From Enterobacter ludwigii (lineage in GTDB: Bacteria > Pseudomonadota > Gammaproteobacteria > Enterobacterales > Enterobacteriaceae), in assembly GCA_900068845.1 (NCBI GenBank), contig CEFQ01000003.1:212346-276345 (forward strand): a stretch of 64,000 bases of DNA, given 5' to 3'. The position numbers and the translations under genes were made by a program. Position 1 is the stretch's first letter, and every line of letters begins with the position of its first letter. The notes beneath the pieces are model-generated. The model had not been told where the DNA came from, made no database searches, and worked only from the letters and a program-made list of their open reading frames with translations. Positions 56,524 through 64,000 of the stretch are shown one piece after another.

Positions 56524-56536
56524 TGGAGTGGAAGAA

Positions 56537-56956
56537 ATGAAAAAAGGTCGCTTGTTAAACGCTGAAGTCTCTCATGTGATTGCTCGCCTGGGGCACACCG
56601 ACACGCTGACGATTGCTGATGCAGGCTTGCCAATTCCGGCTGGTCCACAGCGCATCGATCTGGCGCTAACGCCGGGTACGCCCGAATTTTTACAGGTGGT
56701 TGAGGTTGTCACGCAGGAGATGCAGGTCGAAAGCGCCCTGATGGCGGAGGAGATTAAGCAGCACAATCCGCAGCTCCATAGCGCACTGCTCGCCGTGCTC
56801 GAAGCCTTGCAACAGCACCAGGGGAATGTCATCACCATCCGTTACACCAGCCATGAACAATTCAAACAACAAACGCAGCGTAGTCAGGCGGTCATTCGCA
56901 GCGGAGAGTGTTCTCCGTATGCGAATGTCATCCTGAGCGCCGGCGTGACCTTCTGA
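56537..56956 (+). CDS. rbsD: D-ribose pyranase
   Basis: This 139-residue enzyme interconverts beta-pyran and beta-furan ribose so that RbsK can act. It contains [21 protein letters not shown] with the catalytic His, and ends [20 protein letters not shown] chose the ATG at 56537, after TGGAGTGGAAGAA, giving the E. coli length; the frame is open upstream through the operator. Confidence 0.96.
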   Translation: MKKGRLLNAEVSHVIARLGHTDTLTIADAGLPIPAGPQRIDLALTPGTPEFLQVVEVVTQEMQVESALMAEEIKQHNPQLHSALLAVLEALQQHQGNVITIRYTSHEQFKQQTQRSQAVIRSGECSPYANVILSAGVTF

Positions 56957-56963
56957 GGCCGCT

Positions 56964-58472
56964 ATGCAACCGTTATTGCAACTCAAAGGGATTGTAAAGT
57001 CGTTTCCGGGCGTGAAGGCGCTGAATGGCGCATCGCTCGCCGTCTATCCGGGACGCGTCATGGCGCTGGTGGGCGAAAACGGTGCGGGCAAATCCACCAT
57101 GATGAAAGTGCTGACCGGCATTTACAGCATGGATGCCGGCTCCATGCAGTGGCTCGGTAAGGATGTCGCTTTCTCCGGCCCGAAAGCGTCGCAGGAAGCG
57201 GGCATTGGCATTATCCATCAGGAACTGAACCTGATCCCGCAACTGACCGTCGCCGAGAATATTTTCCTTGGCCGTGAATTTGTTAACCGTTTTGGCCGCA
57301 TCGAATGGAAAAAGATGTATGCCGCGGCGGATGCGCTGTTAAAGCGCCTTAATCTGCGCTTCAACAGCCACAAGCTGGTGGGCGATTTGTCGATTGGCGA
57401 TCAGCAGATGGTCGAGATCGCCAAAGTGCTCAGTTTCGAATCGAAAGTCATCATTATGGATGAACCGACTGATGCGTTAACCGATACCGAAACGCTGTCG
57501 CTGTTCCGCGTGATCAATGAACTGAAAGCGCAGGGCTGCGGCATTGTCTATATCTCGCACCGCATGAAAGAGATCTTCGAGATTTGCGATGACGTCACCG
57601 TGTTCCGCGATGGGCAGTTTATTGCCGAGCGCGCAGTGTGCGATCTCATCGAAGAGAGCCTGATCGAGATGATGGTAGGCCGCAAACTGGAAGATCAATA
57701 TCCGCGTATCGATCAACAACCGGGTGAGATCCGCTTAAGGGTCGAAAACCTCAGCGGTCCGGGTGTGGATGACGTCAGCTTTACGCTGCGCAAAGGGGAA
57801 ATCCTTGGCGTGTCGGGCCTGATGGGCGCAGGACGTACCGAACTGATGAAAGTGCTGTACGGCGCGCTGCCACGCAGCAAAGGCAAAGTGACCCTGAACG
57901 GCCGTGAGATCGTGACCCGCTCTCCGCAGGATGGCCTCGCCAACGGCATCGTATATATCTCGGAAGATCGCAAACGCGATGGTTTGGTGCTGGGTATGTC
58001 GGTGAAAGAGAACATGTCGCTGACCGCGCTGCGCTATTTCAGCACCGGCGCGGGCAACCTGAGACACAGTGACGAGCAGCTGGCGGTGGGCGATTTTATT
58101 CGTCTGTTCAACGTTAAAACCCCGTCGATGGAGCAGCCGATTGGCCTGCTGTCGGGGGGGAATCAGCAGAAAGTGGCGATTGCGCGTGGCCTGATGACGC
58201 GTCCTGATGTGCTGATTCTTGATGAGCCGACACGCGGCGTCGATGTCGGGGCAAAAAAAGAGATTTATCAGTTAATTAACCAGTTTAAAGCCGAAGGGCT
58301 GAGCATCATTTTGGTGTCATCGGAAATGCCTGAAGTGCTGGGCATGAGCGACCGCATCATGGTGATGCATGAAGGCCATCTGAGTGGCGAATTTTCCCGT
58401 GAGCAAGCTACCCAGGAATCCCTGATGGCGGCGGCAGTCGGTAAGCAACACAGCGAGGAGTTAGTTGTATGA
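56964..58472 (+). CDS. rbsA: Ribose ABC transporter ATP-binding protein RbsA
   Basis: This 502-residue protein has two fused ABC domains. The first has Walker [10 protein letters not shown], signature [13 protein letters not shown] and Walker [14 protein letters not shown]. The second has a degenerate Walker A ([11 protein letters not shown]), signature [15 protein letters not shown] and [16 protein letters not shown]. This asymmetric pattern is normal for sugar importers of this class. It overlaps rbsC by four bases. Confidence 0.97.
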   Translation: MQPLLQLKGIVKSFPGVKALNGASLAVYPGRVMALVGENGAGKSTMMKVLTGIYSMDAGSMQWLGKDVAFSGPKASQEAGIGIIHQELNLIPQLTVAENIFLGREFVNRFGRIEWKKMYAAADALLKRLNLRFNSHKLVGDLSIGDQQMVEIAKVLSFESKVIIMDEPTDALTDTETLSLFRVINELKAQGCGIVYISHRMKEIFEICDDVTVFRDGQFIAERAVCDLIEESLIEMMVGRKLEDQYPRIDQQPGEIRLRVENLSGPGVDDVSFTLRKGEILGVSGLMGAGRTELMKVLYGALPRSKGKVTLNGREIVTRSPQDGLANGIVYISEDRKRDGLVLGMSVKENMSLTALRYFSTGAGNLRHSDEQLAVGDFIRLFNVKTPSMEQPIGLLSGGNQQKVAIARGLMTRPDVLILDEPTRGVDVGAKKEIYQLINQFKAEGLSIILVSSEMPEVLGMSDRIMVMHEGHLSGEFSREQATQESLMAAAVGKQHSEELVV

Positions 58473-59440
58473 GCACCCAAACCTTACCCGCCAGCCGTCG
58501 CTGGTTCAGCAAAGCCTGGCTGCTGGAGCAGAAATCACTGATTGCATTGATCGTGCTGATCGCCGTGGTTGCCAGCCAGAGCCCGAACTTCTTTACGCTG
58601 GCCAACATGTTCAACATTCTGCAGCAGACGTCGGTCAACGCCATTATGGCGGTGGGGATGACGCTGGTGATTTTGACTTCGGGCATTGATCTGTCGGTAG
58701 GATCGCTGCTGGCGTTGACCGGTGCGGTGGCGGCATCGATCGTTGGATTAGAAGTGAATGCGCTGGTGGCCGTAGCGGCTTCGCTGGCGTTGGGAGCTGC
58801 GATTGGCGGTATTACCGGCGTGATTGTGGCGCGCGGCAAGGTGCAGGCTTTCATCGCCACGCTTGTGATGATGTTGCTGCTGCGCGGCGTCACCATGGTG
58901 TACACCAACGGCAGCCCCATCAACACCGGTTTCAACGATAACGCCGATTTGTTTGGCTGGTTCGGTATTGGTCGCCCGTTGGGTATCCCCACGCCGGTGT
59001 GGCTAATGGTCGCGGTGTTCGGCCTGGCATGGTACATGCTGCATCACACGCGCCTGGGTCGTTACATCTATGCGCTGGGTGGCAACGAAGCCGCCACGCG
59101 TTTGTCGGGCATCAACGTTAATCGCGTCAAAATTATCGTTTATTCGCTGTGCGGCATGTTGGCGGCATTAGCCGGAACCATCGAAGTGGCGCGTCTCTCT
59201 TCCGCACAACCGACAGCGGGCACCGGTTATGAACTGGATGCGATTGCTGCGGTGGTGCTGGGCGGTACCAGCCTGGCGGGTGGCAAAGGTCGCATCATGG
59301 GCACGCTGATTGGTGCGTTAATCCTCGGTTTCCTCAACAACGGCCTGAATCTGATGGGCGTATCGTCTTACTACCAAATGATTGTTAAAGCCGTCGTCAT
59401 TCTGCTGGCAGTGCTGGTGGATAACAAAAGCAGTAAATAA
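58469..59440 (+). CDS. rbsC: Ribose ABC transporter permease RbsC
   Basis: This 323-residue permease is of the BPD_transp_2 type with eight to ten helices. Landmarks are [41 protein letters not shown] and [26 protein letters not shown]. It forms the channel dimer with RbsA. Confidence 0.97.
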   Translation: MSTQTLPASRRWFSKAWLLEQKSLIALIVLIAVVASQSPNFFTLANMFNILQQTSVNAIMAVGMTLVILTSGIDLSVGSLLALTGAVAASIVGLEVNALVAVAASLALGAAIGGITGVIVARGKVQAFIATLVMMLLLRGVTMVYTNGSPINTGFNDNADLFGWFGIGRPLGIPTPVWLMVAVFGLAWYMLHHTRLGRYIYALGGNEAATRLSGINVNRVKIIVYSLCGMLAALAGTIEVARLSSAQPTAGTGYELDAIAAVVLGGTSLAGGKGRIMGTLIGALILGFLNNGLNLMGVSSYYQMIVKAVVILLAVLVDNKSSK

Positions 59441-59467
59441 CTCTGACCTTCACACAGGATTTAAAAA

Positions 59468-60343
59468 ATGAAAAAGTTAACTGCATTGGCCGTCATTCTT
59501 GGCGCCACCCTCAGTGCTGGCGCAATGGCTAAGGACACCATTGCTCTGGTGGTTTCAACGCTGAATAATCCGTTCTTTGTGTCACTGAAAGATGGCGCAC
59601 AGAAAGAAGCTGACCAATTAGGTTATAACCTCGTGGTGCTGGATTCGCAGAACAACCCGGCGAAAGAGCTGGCGAACGTGCAAGATCTGACGGTGCGCGG
59701 CACCAAGCTGCTGCTGATCAACCCAACCGATTCTGATGCAGTAGGTAATGCCGTGAAGATGGCGAACCAGGCAAACATTCCGGTGATTACACTCGACCGC
59801 GTGGCAGCACAAGGCACGGTGGTGAGCCACGTTGCTTCTGACAACCGCTTCGGCGGCAAAATGGCCGGTGACTTCATCGCCAAAAAACTGGGCGAAGGCG
59901 CGAAAATTATTGAACTGCAGGGCATTGCGGGCACTTCTGCGGCGCGCGAGCGCGGTGAAGGCTTCAAACAAGCGGCCGACGCACATAAGTTCAATATCCT
60001 GGCGAGCCAGCCGGCTGACTTTGACCGTACTAAAGGTCTGAACGTGATGCAGAACCTGCTGCAGGGACATCCTGATGTACAGGCGGTATTTGCTCAGAAC
60101 GACGAAATGGCGCTGGGCGCGCTGCGTGCGCTGCAAACAGCCGGTAAAACCGACGTGCTGGTGGTGGGTTTTGACGGCACCGCTGACGGTGTGAAAGCCG
60201 TCGAATCGGGTAAACTGACCGCCACTGTAGCTCAGATGCCAGACAAGATTGGCGTGATTGGCGTGCAGACTGCCGATAAAGTATTGAAAGGCGAGAAGGT
60301 AAAGGCGGTTAATCCGGTTGACCTGAAGCTGGTGACCAAATAA
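59468..60343 (+). CDS. rbsB: Periplasmic ribose-binding protein RbsB
   Basis: This 291-residue protein has a Sec signal peptide (cleavage near AMA|KDT). Ligand-site residues lie in [52 protein letters not shown] and GFDGTADG. It delivers ribose to RbsAC and to the chemoreceptor Trg where present. E. coli length is 296. Confidence 0.97.
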   Translation: MKKLTALAVILGATLSAGAMAKDTIALVVSTLNNPFFVSLKDGAQKEADQLGYNLVVLDSQNNPAKELANVQDLTVRGTKLLLINPTDSDAVGNAVKMANQANIPVITLDRVAAQGTVVSHVASDNRFGGKMAGDFIAKKLGEGAKIIELQGIAGTSAARERGEGFKQAADAHKFNILASQPADFDRTKGLNVMQNLLQGHPDVQAVFAQNDEMALGALRALQTAGKTDVLVVGFDGTADGVKAVESGKLTATVAQMPDKIGVIGVQTADKVLKGEKVKAVNPVDLKLVTK

Positions 60344-60366
60344 TAAGTAAAGAAAAGCAGGGCAAC

Positions 60367-60387
60367 GCGCCACCGTCCTGGTGGCGC
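60367..60387 (+). other. Intercistronic hairpin rbsB-rbsK
   Basis: An 8-bp perfect stem (gcgccacc 60367-60374, ggtggcgc 60380-60387) is followed by atctttct. It probably protects the abundant rbsB mRNA end and reduces read-through into rbsK. In E. coli the rbsB 3' end yields the small RNA RbsZ; a similar product here is possible but untested. Confidence 0.6.
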
Positions 60388-60407
60388 ATCTTTCTGGATG
60401 AATCCCA

Positions 60408-61337
60408 ATGACCACAAGCGCAAAACTGGCCGTTCTCGGCAGCATCAATGCCGATCACATCCTTAACCTCGCCCACTTTCCGCGTCCGGGCGAAACGGTG
60501 ATCGGGAAACAGTACCACATTGCCTTTGGCGGCAAAGGGGCCAATCAGGCGGTCGCTGCGGGTCGTGCCGGTGCAGACATTGCCTTTATTGCTTGCGTGG
60601 GCGCCGATGACATTGGCGAGCGTATTCGTCAGCAGTTGCAGCAAGATCGCATTGATACCGCCCCCGTCGAAACCGTCGCCGATGAATCGACCGGCGTAGC
60701 GATGATCTTCGTGAATAGCGAAGGCGAAAATAATATCGGTATCTATTCTGGTGCCAATGCAGCGCTGACGCCCGCGCGCGTCGAGCATCATCAGCAGGTG
60801 ATTGCCAATGCCGATGCATTATTGATGCAACTGGAATCACCGCTGGAAAGTGTGCTGGCAGCCGCGAAGATTGCCCGCAAGCAGCAAACGCAAGTCATCC
60901 TGAATCCTGCGCCGGCTACCGCGCTTTCTGACGAGCTGCTTGCGCTTATCGATATCATCACGCCAAATGAAACTGAAGCAGAAATTCTCACCGGTATCGC
61001 GGTAAAGAGTGATGAAGATGCAGCTCGCGCAGCGCAGGCATTGCATGCCAAAGGTATTGATACCGTGTTAATCACACTAGGCCGTCGCGGCGTGTGGCTA
61101 AGTGAGCAAGGCAACGGCGTGCGTATTCCGGGCTTCAGCGTGCAGGCCATTGATACCATCGCGGCGGGCGATACTTTCAATGGTGCGTTTATTACTGCGC
61201 GTCTGGAAGGTATGGCAATGCACGATGCTGTTCGTTTCGCTCATGCTGCTGCCGCGATTGCGGTGACGCGTGCGGGCGCGCAGCCCTCAGTGCCGTGGCG
61301 CACTGAGATCGACGCCTTCCTGCAACAACAGGGTTAA
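60408..61337 (+). CDS. rbsK: Ribokinase
   Basis: This 309-residue PfkB-family kinase makes ribose 5-phosphate. It shows [21 protein letters not shown] and [26 protein letters not shown] (N-terminal signature), [17 protein letters not shown], and the anion-hole/catalytic-base motif [13 protein letters not shown] with its Asp. Same length as E. coli. It ends four bases before rbsR. Confidence 0.97.
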   Translation: MTTSAKLAVLGSINADHILNLAHFPRPGETVIGKQYHIAFGGKGANQAVAAGRAGADIAFIACVGADDIGERIRQQLQQDRIDTAPVETVADESTGVAMIFVNSEGENNIGIYSGANAALTPARVEHHQQVIANADALLMQLESPLESVLAAAKIARKQQTQVILNPAPATALSDELLALIDIITPNETEAEILTGIAVKSDEDAARAAQALHAKGIDTVLITLGRRGVWLSEQGNGVRIPGFSVQAIDTIAAGDTFNGAFITARLEGMAMHDAVRFAHAAAAIAVTRAGAQPSVPWRTEIDAFLQQQG

Positions 61338-61341
61338 GCGC

Positions 61342-62334
61342 TTGGCTACCATGAAAGACGTCGCCCGCCTGGCGGGCGTCTCAACGTCCACCGTTTCGCA
61401 CGTCATCAATAACAATCGCTTTGTGAGCGAGCAGGTGCGCGAAAAGGTGGATCAGGCGATTCGCGAGCTGAACTATGCGCCGTCCGCGTTGGCGCGCAGC
61501 TTGAAAATTAAGCAAACGCGCACCATCGGCATGCTGCTCACCGCCAGCAGTAACCCATTCTATTCCGAGGTGGTGCGCGGGGTAGAAAACAGCTGCTACG
61601 AACGTGGCTACAGCTTGATTCTGTGCAACACCGAAGGCGATGAGGAACGTATGAATCGCAGCCTCGAAACGCTGATGCAAAAACGCGTCGATGGTTTGCT
61701 GATGATGTGCACTGAAACCCATCTGCCGTCGGCGGAAATCCTCAATCGCTATCCGTCCGTGCCGATGGTGATGATGGACTGGGCGCCATTTGAAGGGCGC
61801 GGCGACATTATTCAGGACAACGCGCTGCTCGGTGGCGAGCTGGCAACCCAGCATCTGATCGATCGCGGCTATACGCGCATTGCCTGTATTGCGGGTCCGC
61901 AGGATAAAACCCCGGCGCGTTTGCGTCTGGAGGGGTTCCATAAAGCGATGGCCAACAGCGGATTGTTGGTACCGCCAGATTATGTCGTCGATGGCGATTT
62001 CGAGTTTCAGGGCGGTTTCAACGCCATGAATCAATTGCTGACGCTGGATACGCTACCCGAAGCGGTATTTACCAGCAATGATGCGATGGCGGTAGGTGTC
62101 TATCACGCTCTGTTCCAGGCCGGATTGCGTGTGCCGCAGGATATTGCAGTGATGGGTTATGACAACATAGAACTGGCGCGTTATCTGACGCCGCCACTTA
62201 GCACCATTCATCAACCGAAAGATGAGTTAGGCGAACTGGCGATTGATACCTTGATTCATCGTATGAGCGATCCCGACGCCAGTCAGCAAACGCTGGTGCT
62301 GACGCCGGAACTGGTTGAGCGCGGTTCGGTTTAA
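61342..62334 (+). CDS. rbsR: Ribose operon repressor RbsR (LacI family)
   Basis: This 330-residue LacI-family repressor has an N-terminal helix-turn-helix ([27 protein letters not shown]), the hinge helix [12 protein letters not shown], and a periplasmic-binding-protein-like core ending ELVERGSV. Ribose releases it from the operators at 56431-56523. The start is a TTG (TTG GCT ACC ATG), as in E. coli, giving the same length; an ATG three codons later is the alternative. Confidence 0.96.
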   Translation: MATMKDVARLAGVSTSTVSHVINNNRFVSEQVREKVDQAIRELNYAPSALARSLKIKQTRTIGMLLTASSNPFYSEVVRGVENSCYERGYSLILCNTEGDEERMNRSLETLMQKRVDGLLMMCTETHLPSAEILNRYPSVPMVMMDWAPFEGRGDIIQDNALLGGELATQHLIDRGYTRIACIAGPQDKTPARLRLEGFHKAMANSGLLVPPDYVVDGDFEFQGGFNAMNQLLTLDTLPEAVFTSNDAMAVGVYHALFQAGLRVPQDIAVMGYDNIELARYLTPPLSTIHQPKDELGELAIDTLIHRMSDPDASQQTLVLTPELVERGSV

Positions 62335-63734
62335 GCTGCTTTCTTCTTTTTCTCGCGGTTGGCGATCAAATTACGGCCGTCGCCCGGACGTAACATCATA
62401 AAGGTAAAGGCAGACAACACGGTGACAACGCCCATCGTCAGGAAAGTCGCGTGGAATTGCGCGACGGTTGTGGCCTCGACATCCTGATAGAAGCGCAGCA
62501 CCGCGGCGCTCACCGCTACACCAAAGCTGATCGAAAGCTGCTGCGTTACTGCCAGCACACTGTTCCCGCCGCTGGCGTTCTCATCATTTAAATCCGCTAG
62601 TGTGATGGTGTTCATCGCGGTGAACTGCGTCGACATCGCCATTCCCAGAATCAACAGTGCTGCCAGCAGCAGGACTACGCTGCCTCCCGGCGATTGCAGT
62701 GAGAAGGTGGCGATCAACATGCCAATGATGATGGTGATAGCAACCAGCGTATGGCGATAACCGAAGCGACGTAATACTTGTGTCACCGTGGATTTAGCCA
62801 GCAGCGCGCCAATCGCCGTAGGTCCCATCATGCAACCGGCGATAAGCGCGGGATAACCAAAGCCCACCTGTAACATCAGCGGCATCAGGAACGGAATACA
62901 GCCGGTTCCCAGACGCGAAGCAATATTGCCAATGATGCCGACCGAGAAGGTCCGGGTTTTAAACATTGGCAGATTGATCAGCGGTGCCGGATGACGACGC
63001 GCGTGCACTATATAGAGAAGAAGTAATGCAATGCCGCTAAACAGTACCAACAGCGCTTGCCACGGCAACACTACGCGCTCGCCAAACAGTTCGATGCCGA
63101 CTGATATCAGCACCAGACCCAAGCCAAACAGCAGGAAGCCCAAAAAGTCGAAGCGGCGTTTTGGGGTAGTGAAGTCCGGCATATATTTGCGTGCGTAGAA
63201 GATGCCTGCGATACCAATGGGAATGTTGATCAGGAATATCCAGTGCCAGCTGGCGTAGGTCACTAACAAACCGCCGAGCATCGGCCCCAGAATCGGTCCC
63301 ACTAAACCCGGCATGGTAACGAAGTTCAACACGGGTAGCAGTTCACTACGTGGATAAGCGCGCAATAACGCCAGACGCGCGACGGGCATCATCATCGCTC
63401 CGCCAACACCTTGCACCACGCGAGAGACCACCAGCATGCTTAATGAACCGGACAAGGCACAGGCCAGCGAACCCAGTGTAAATAGCGATACTGCAAGAAT
63501 GAAGATTTTGCGGGTGCCATAGCGATCCGCCAACCAGCCACTCACCGGGATTAGCATCGCCACCGTTAGCGTGTAACTGATGACGGCAGATTGCATGGCT
63601 AAAGGAGAACGTTCAAGGCTGGTGGCGATAGCAGGAAGCGCAGTATTCAGGATGGTGGCATCAAGTGCTTGCATGAAAAACGCCATGGCGGCGATCCAGG
63701 GCAAGCCGGCCATACTGCGCGCGGAGCGAATCAT
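62331..63734 (-). CDS. hsrA: MFS multidrug efflux transporter HsrA (DHA2, 14 TM)
   Basis: This 467-residue protein matches E. coli HsrA (YieO) from [32 protein letters not shown] onward. It has motif [14 protein letters not shown], motif [14 protein letters not shown] and fourteen predicted helices. The N-terminal [14 protein letters not shown] pattern is typical of the DHA2 drug:H+ antiporters. Its stop codon overlaps the rbsR stop in a shared TTAA. The ATG follows AAGGA by seven bases. Substrates are not known. Confidence 0.92.
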   Translation of the reverse strand: MIRSARSMAGLPWIAAMAFFMQALDATILNTALPAIATSLERSPLAMQSAVISYTLTVAMLIPVSGWLADRYGTRKIFILAVSLFTLGSLACALSGSLSMLVVSRVVQGVGGAMMMPVARLALLRAYPRSELLPVLNFVTMPGLVGPILGPMLGGLLVTYASWHWIFLINIPIGIAGIFYARKYMPDFTTPKRRFDFLGFLLFGLGLVLISVGIELFGERVVLPWQALLVLFSGIALLLLYIVHARRHPAPLINLPMFKTRTFSVGIIGNIASRLGTGCIPFLMPLMLQVGFGYPALIAGCMMGPTAIGALLAKSTVTQVLRRFGYRHTLVAITIIIGMLIATFSLQSPGGSVVLLLAALLILGMAMSTQFTAMNTITLADLNDENASGGNSVLAVTQQLSISFGVAVSAAVLRFYQDVEATTVAQFHATFLTMGVVTVLSAFTFMMLRPGDGRNLIANREKKKKAA

Positions 63735-63912
63735 TGAAAGTCCTTCTCGAATAATTGTCAGCCTACAACAAAGAAATTACGTTTGGCTAAACAGAATAGC
63801 ATTGGTTTTTAAGGTAATGGCGCTGATTAATGCCGATGAAGCGGCGATTTTGACTGATTCTTCGCCAGGAAATGTCCGTTTTTAACGCGTTCGTCTAAAA
63901 AAGAGGCGCTCA

Positions 63913-63968
63913 GTCATTTTTTTGCAATAAACCCTTGTCAGCTCCGAATAACTCCCTATAATGCGCCA
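63913..63968 (+). promoter_or_regulatory. Ribosomal RNA operon P1 promoter
   Basis: The -35 ttgtca (63935-63940), 16-bp spacer and -10 tataat (63957-63962), followed by the GC-rich discriminator gcgcc (63963-63967), match the E. coli rrn P1 core; the expected start is the A at 63968. An AT-rich UP element precedes it (63918-63934). In E. coli an rrn operon also lies near hsrA. The 16S gene lies beyond the window; no rRNA gene sequence is inside it. Confidence 0.92.
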
Positions 63969-64000
63969 CCACTGAGACGGCAAAGCGGCAACGCAGACGG

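Overview
The window is a chromosomal segment around the replication origin of an enterobacterium. Gene order and protein sequence match the E. coli gyrB-dnaA-rnpA-mnmE-pst-atp-oriC-kup-rbs region almost throughout. Several points suggest Erwiniaceae, most likely Pantoea or a close relative (inference from gene content; no search was run): an ovothiol synthase gene sits where E. coli has asnA, qseBC-ygiW lies between kup and rbs, tnaAB is absent after mnmE, and the ATP synthase beta subunit has a 5-residue longer loop.

Layout. 1-2.6 kb: the galactonate operon dgoR-K-A-D (dgoD cut by the window edge) with two DgoR operators. 2.6-3.5 kb: a paired palindromic repeat and yidA. 3.6-7.9 kb: a redox-repair-like locus. 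One operon encodes a b561-type cytochrome, a YedY/MsrP-like molybdoenzyme with a Tat signal and a secreted methionine-rich MxKDx repeat protein; a two-component system diverges from it. 8-14.1 kb: gyrB, recF, dnaN and dnaA, with a palindromic element inserted between dnaN and recF. 14.7-18.6 kb: rpmH, rnpA, yidD, yidC and mnmE. 18.6-26.3 kb: the most variable part, holding a PIN / XRE-ImmA pair next to an SGI1-type attachment sequence, a RutE-like reductase, a flavin reductase, yieE, adeP, yieH, a second palindromic element and an MFS transporter. 26.4-34.4 kb: pstSCAB-phoU, glmS and glmU. 34.6-41.7 kb: atpIBEFHAGDC. 42.3-46.4 kb: rsmG, mnmG, oriC, mioC and asnC. 46.5-51.6 kb: ovoA, viaA and ravA. 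51.9-63.7 kb: kup, qseBC, ygiW, rbsDACBKR and hsrA. The window ends in a ribosomal RNA P1 promoter.

How it works together. Most of the window is core machinery: replication initiation (DnaA, DnaN, GyrB, oriC), translation and membrane insertion (RpmH, RnpA, YidC), tRNA U34 modification (MnmE/MnmG), ATP synthase, phosphate uptake and cell-wall precursor synthesis. The accessory interest lies in three places. The first is the MxKDx / YedY-like / cytochrome b561 / two-component locus, which resembles the hypochlorite-scavenging MrpX-YedY system described in Azospira but has a different membrane partner and a different type of regulator. The second is ovoA (ovothiol, another thiol or oxidant-defence function). 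The third is the insertion behind mnmE. No tRNA gene, CRISPR array or intact insertion sequence was seen.
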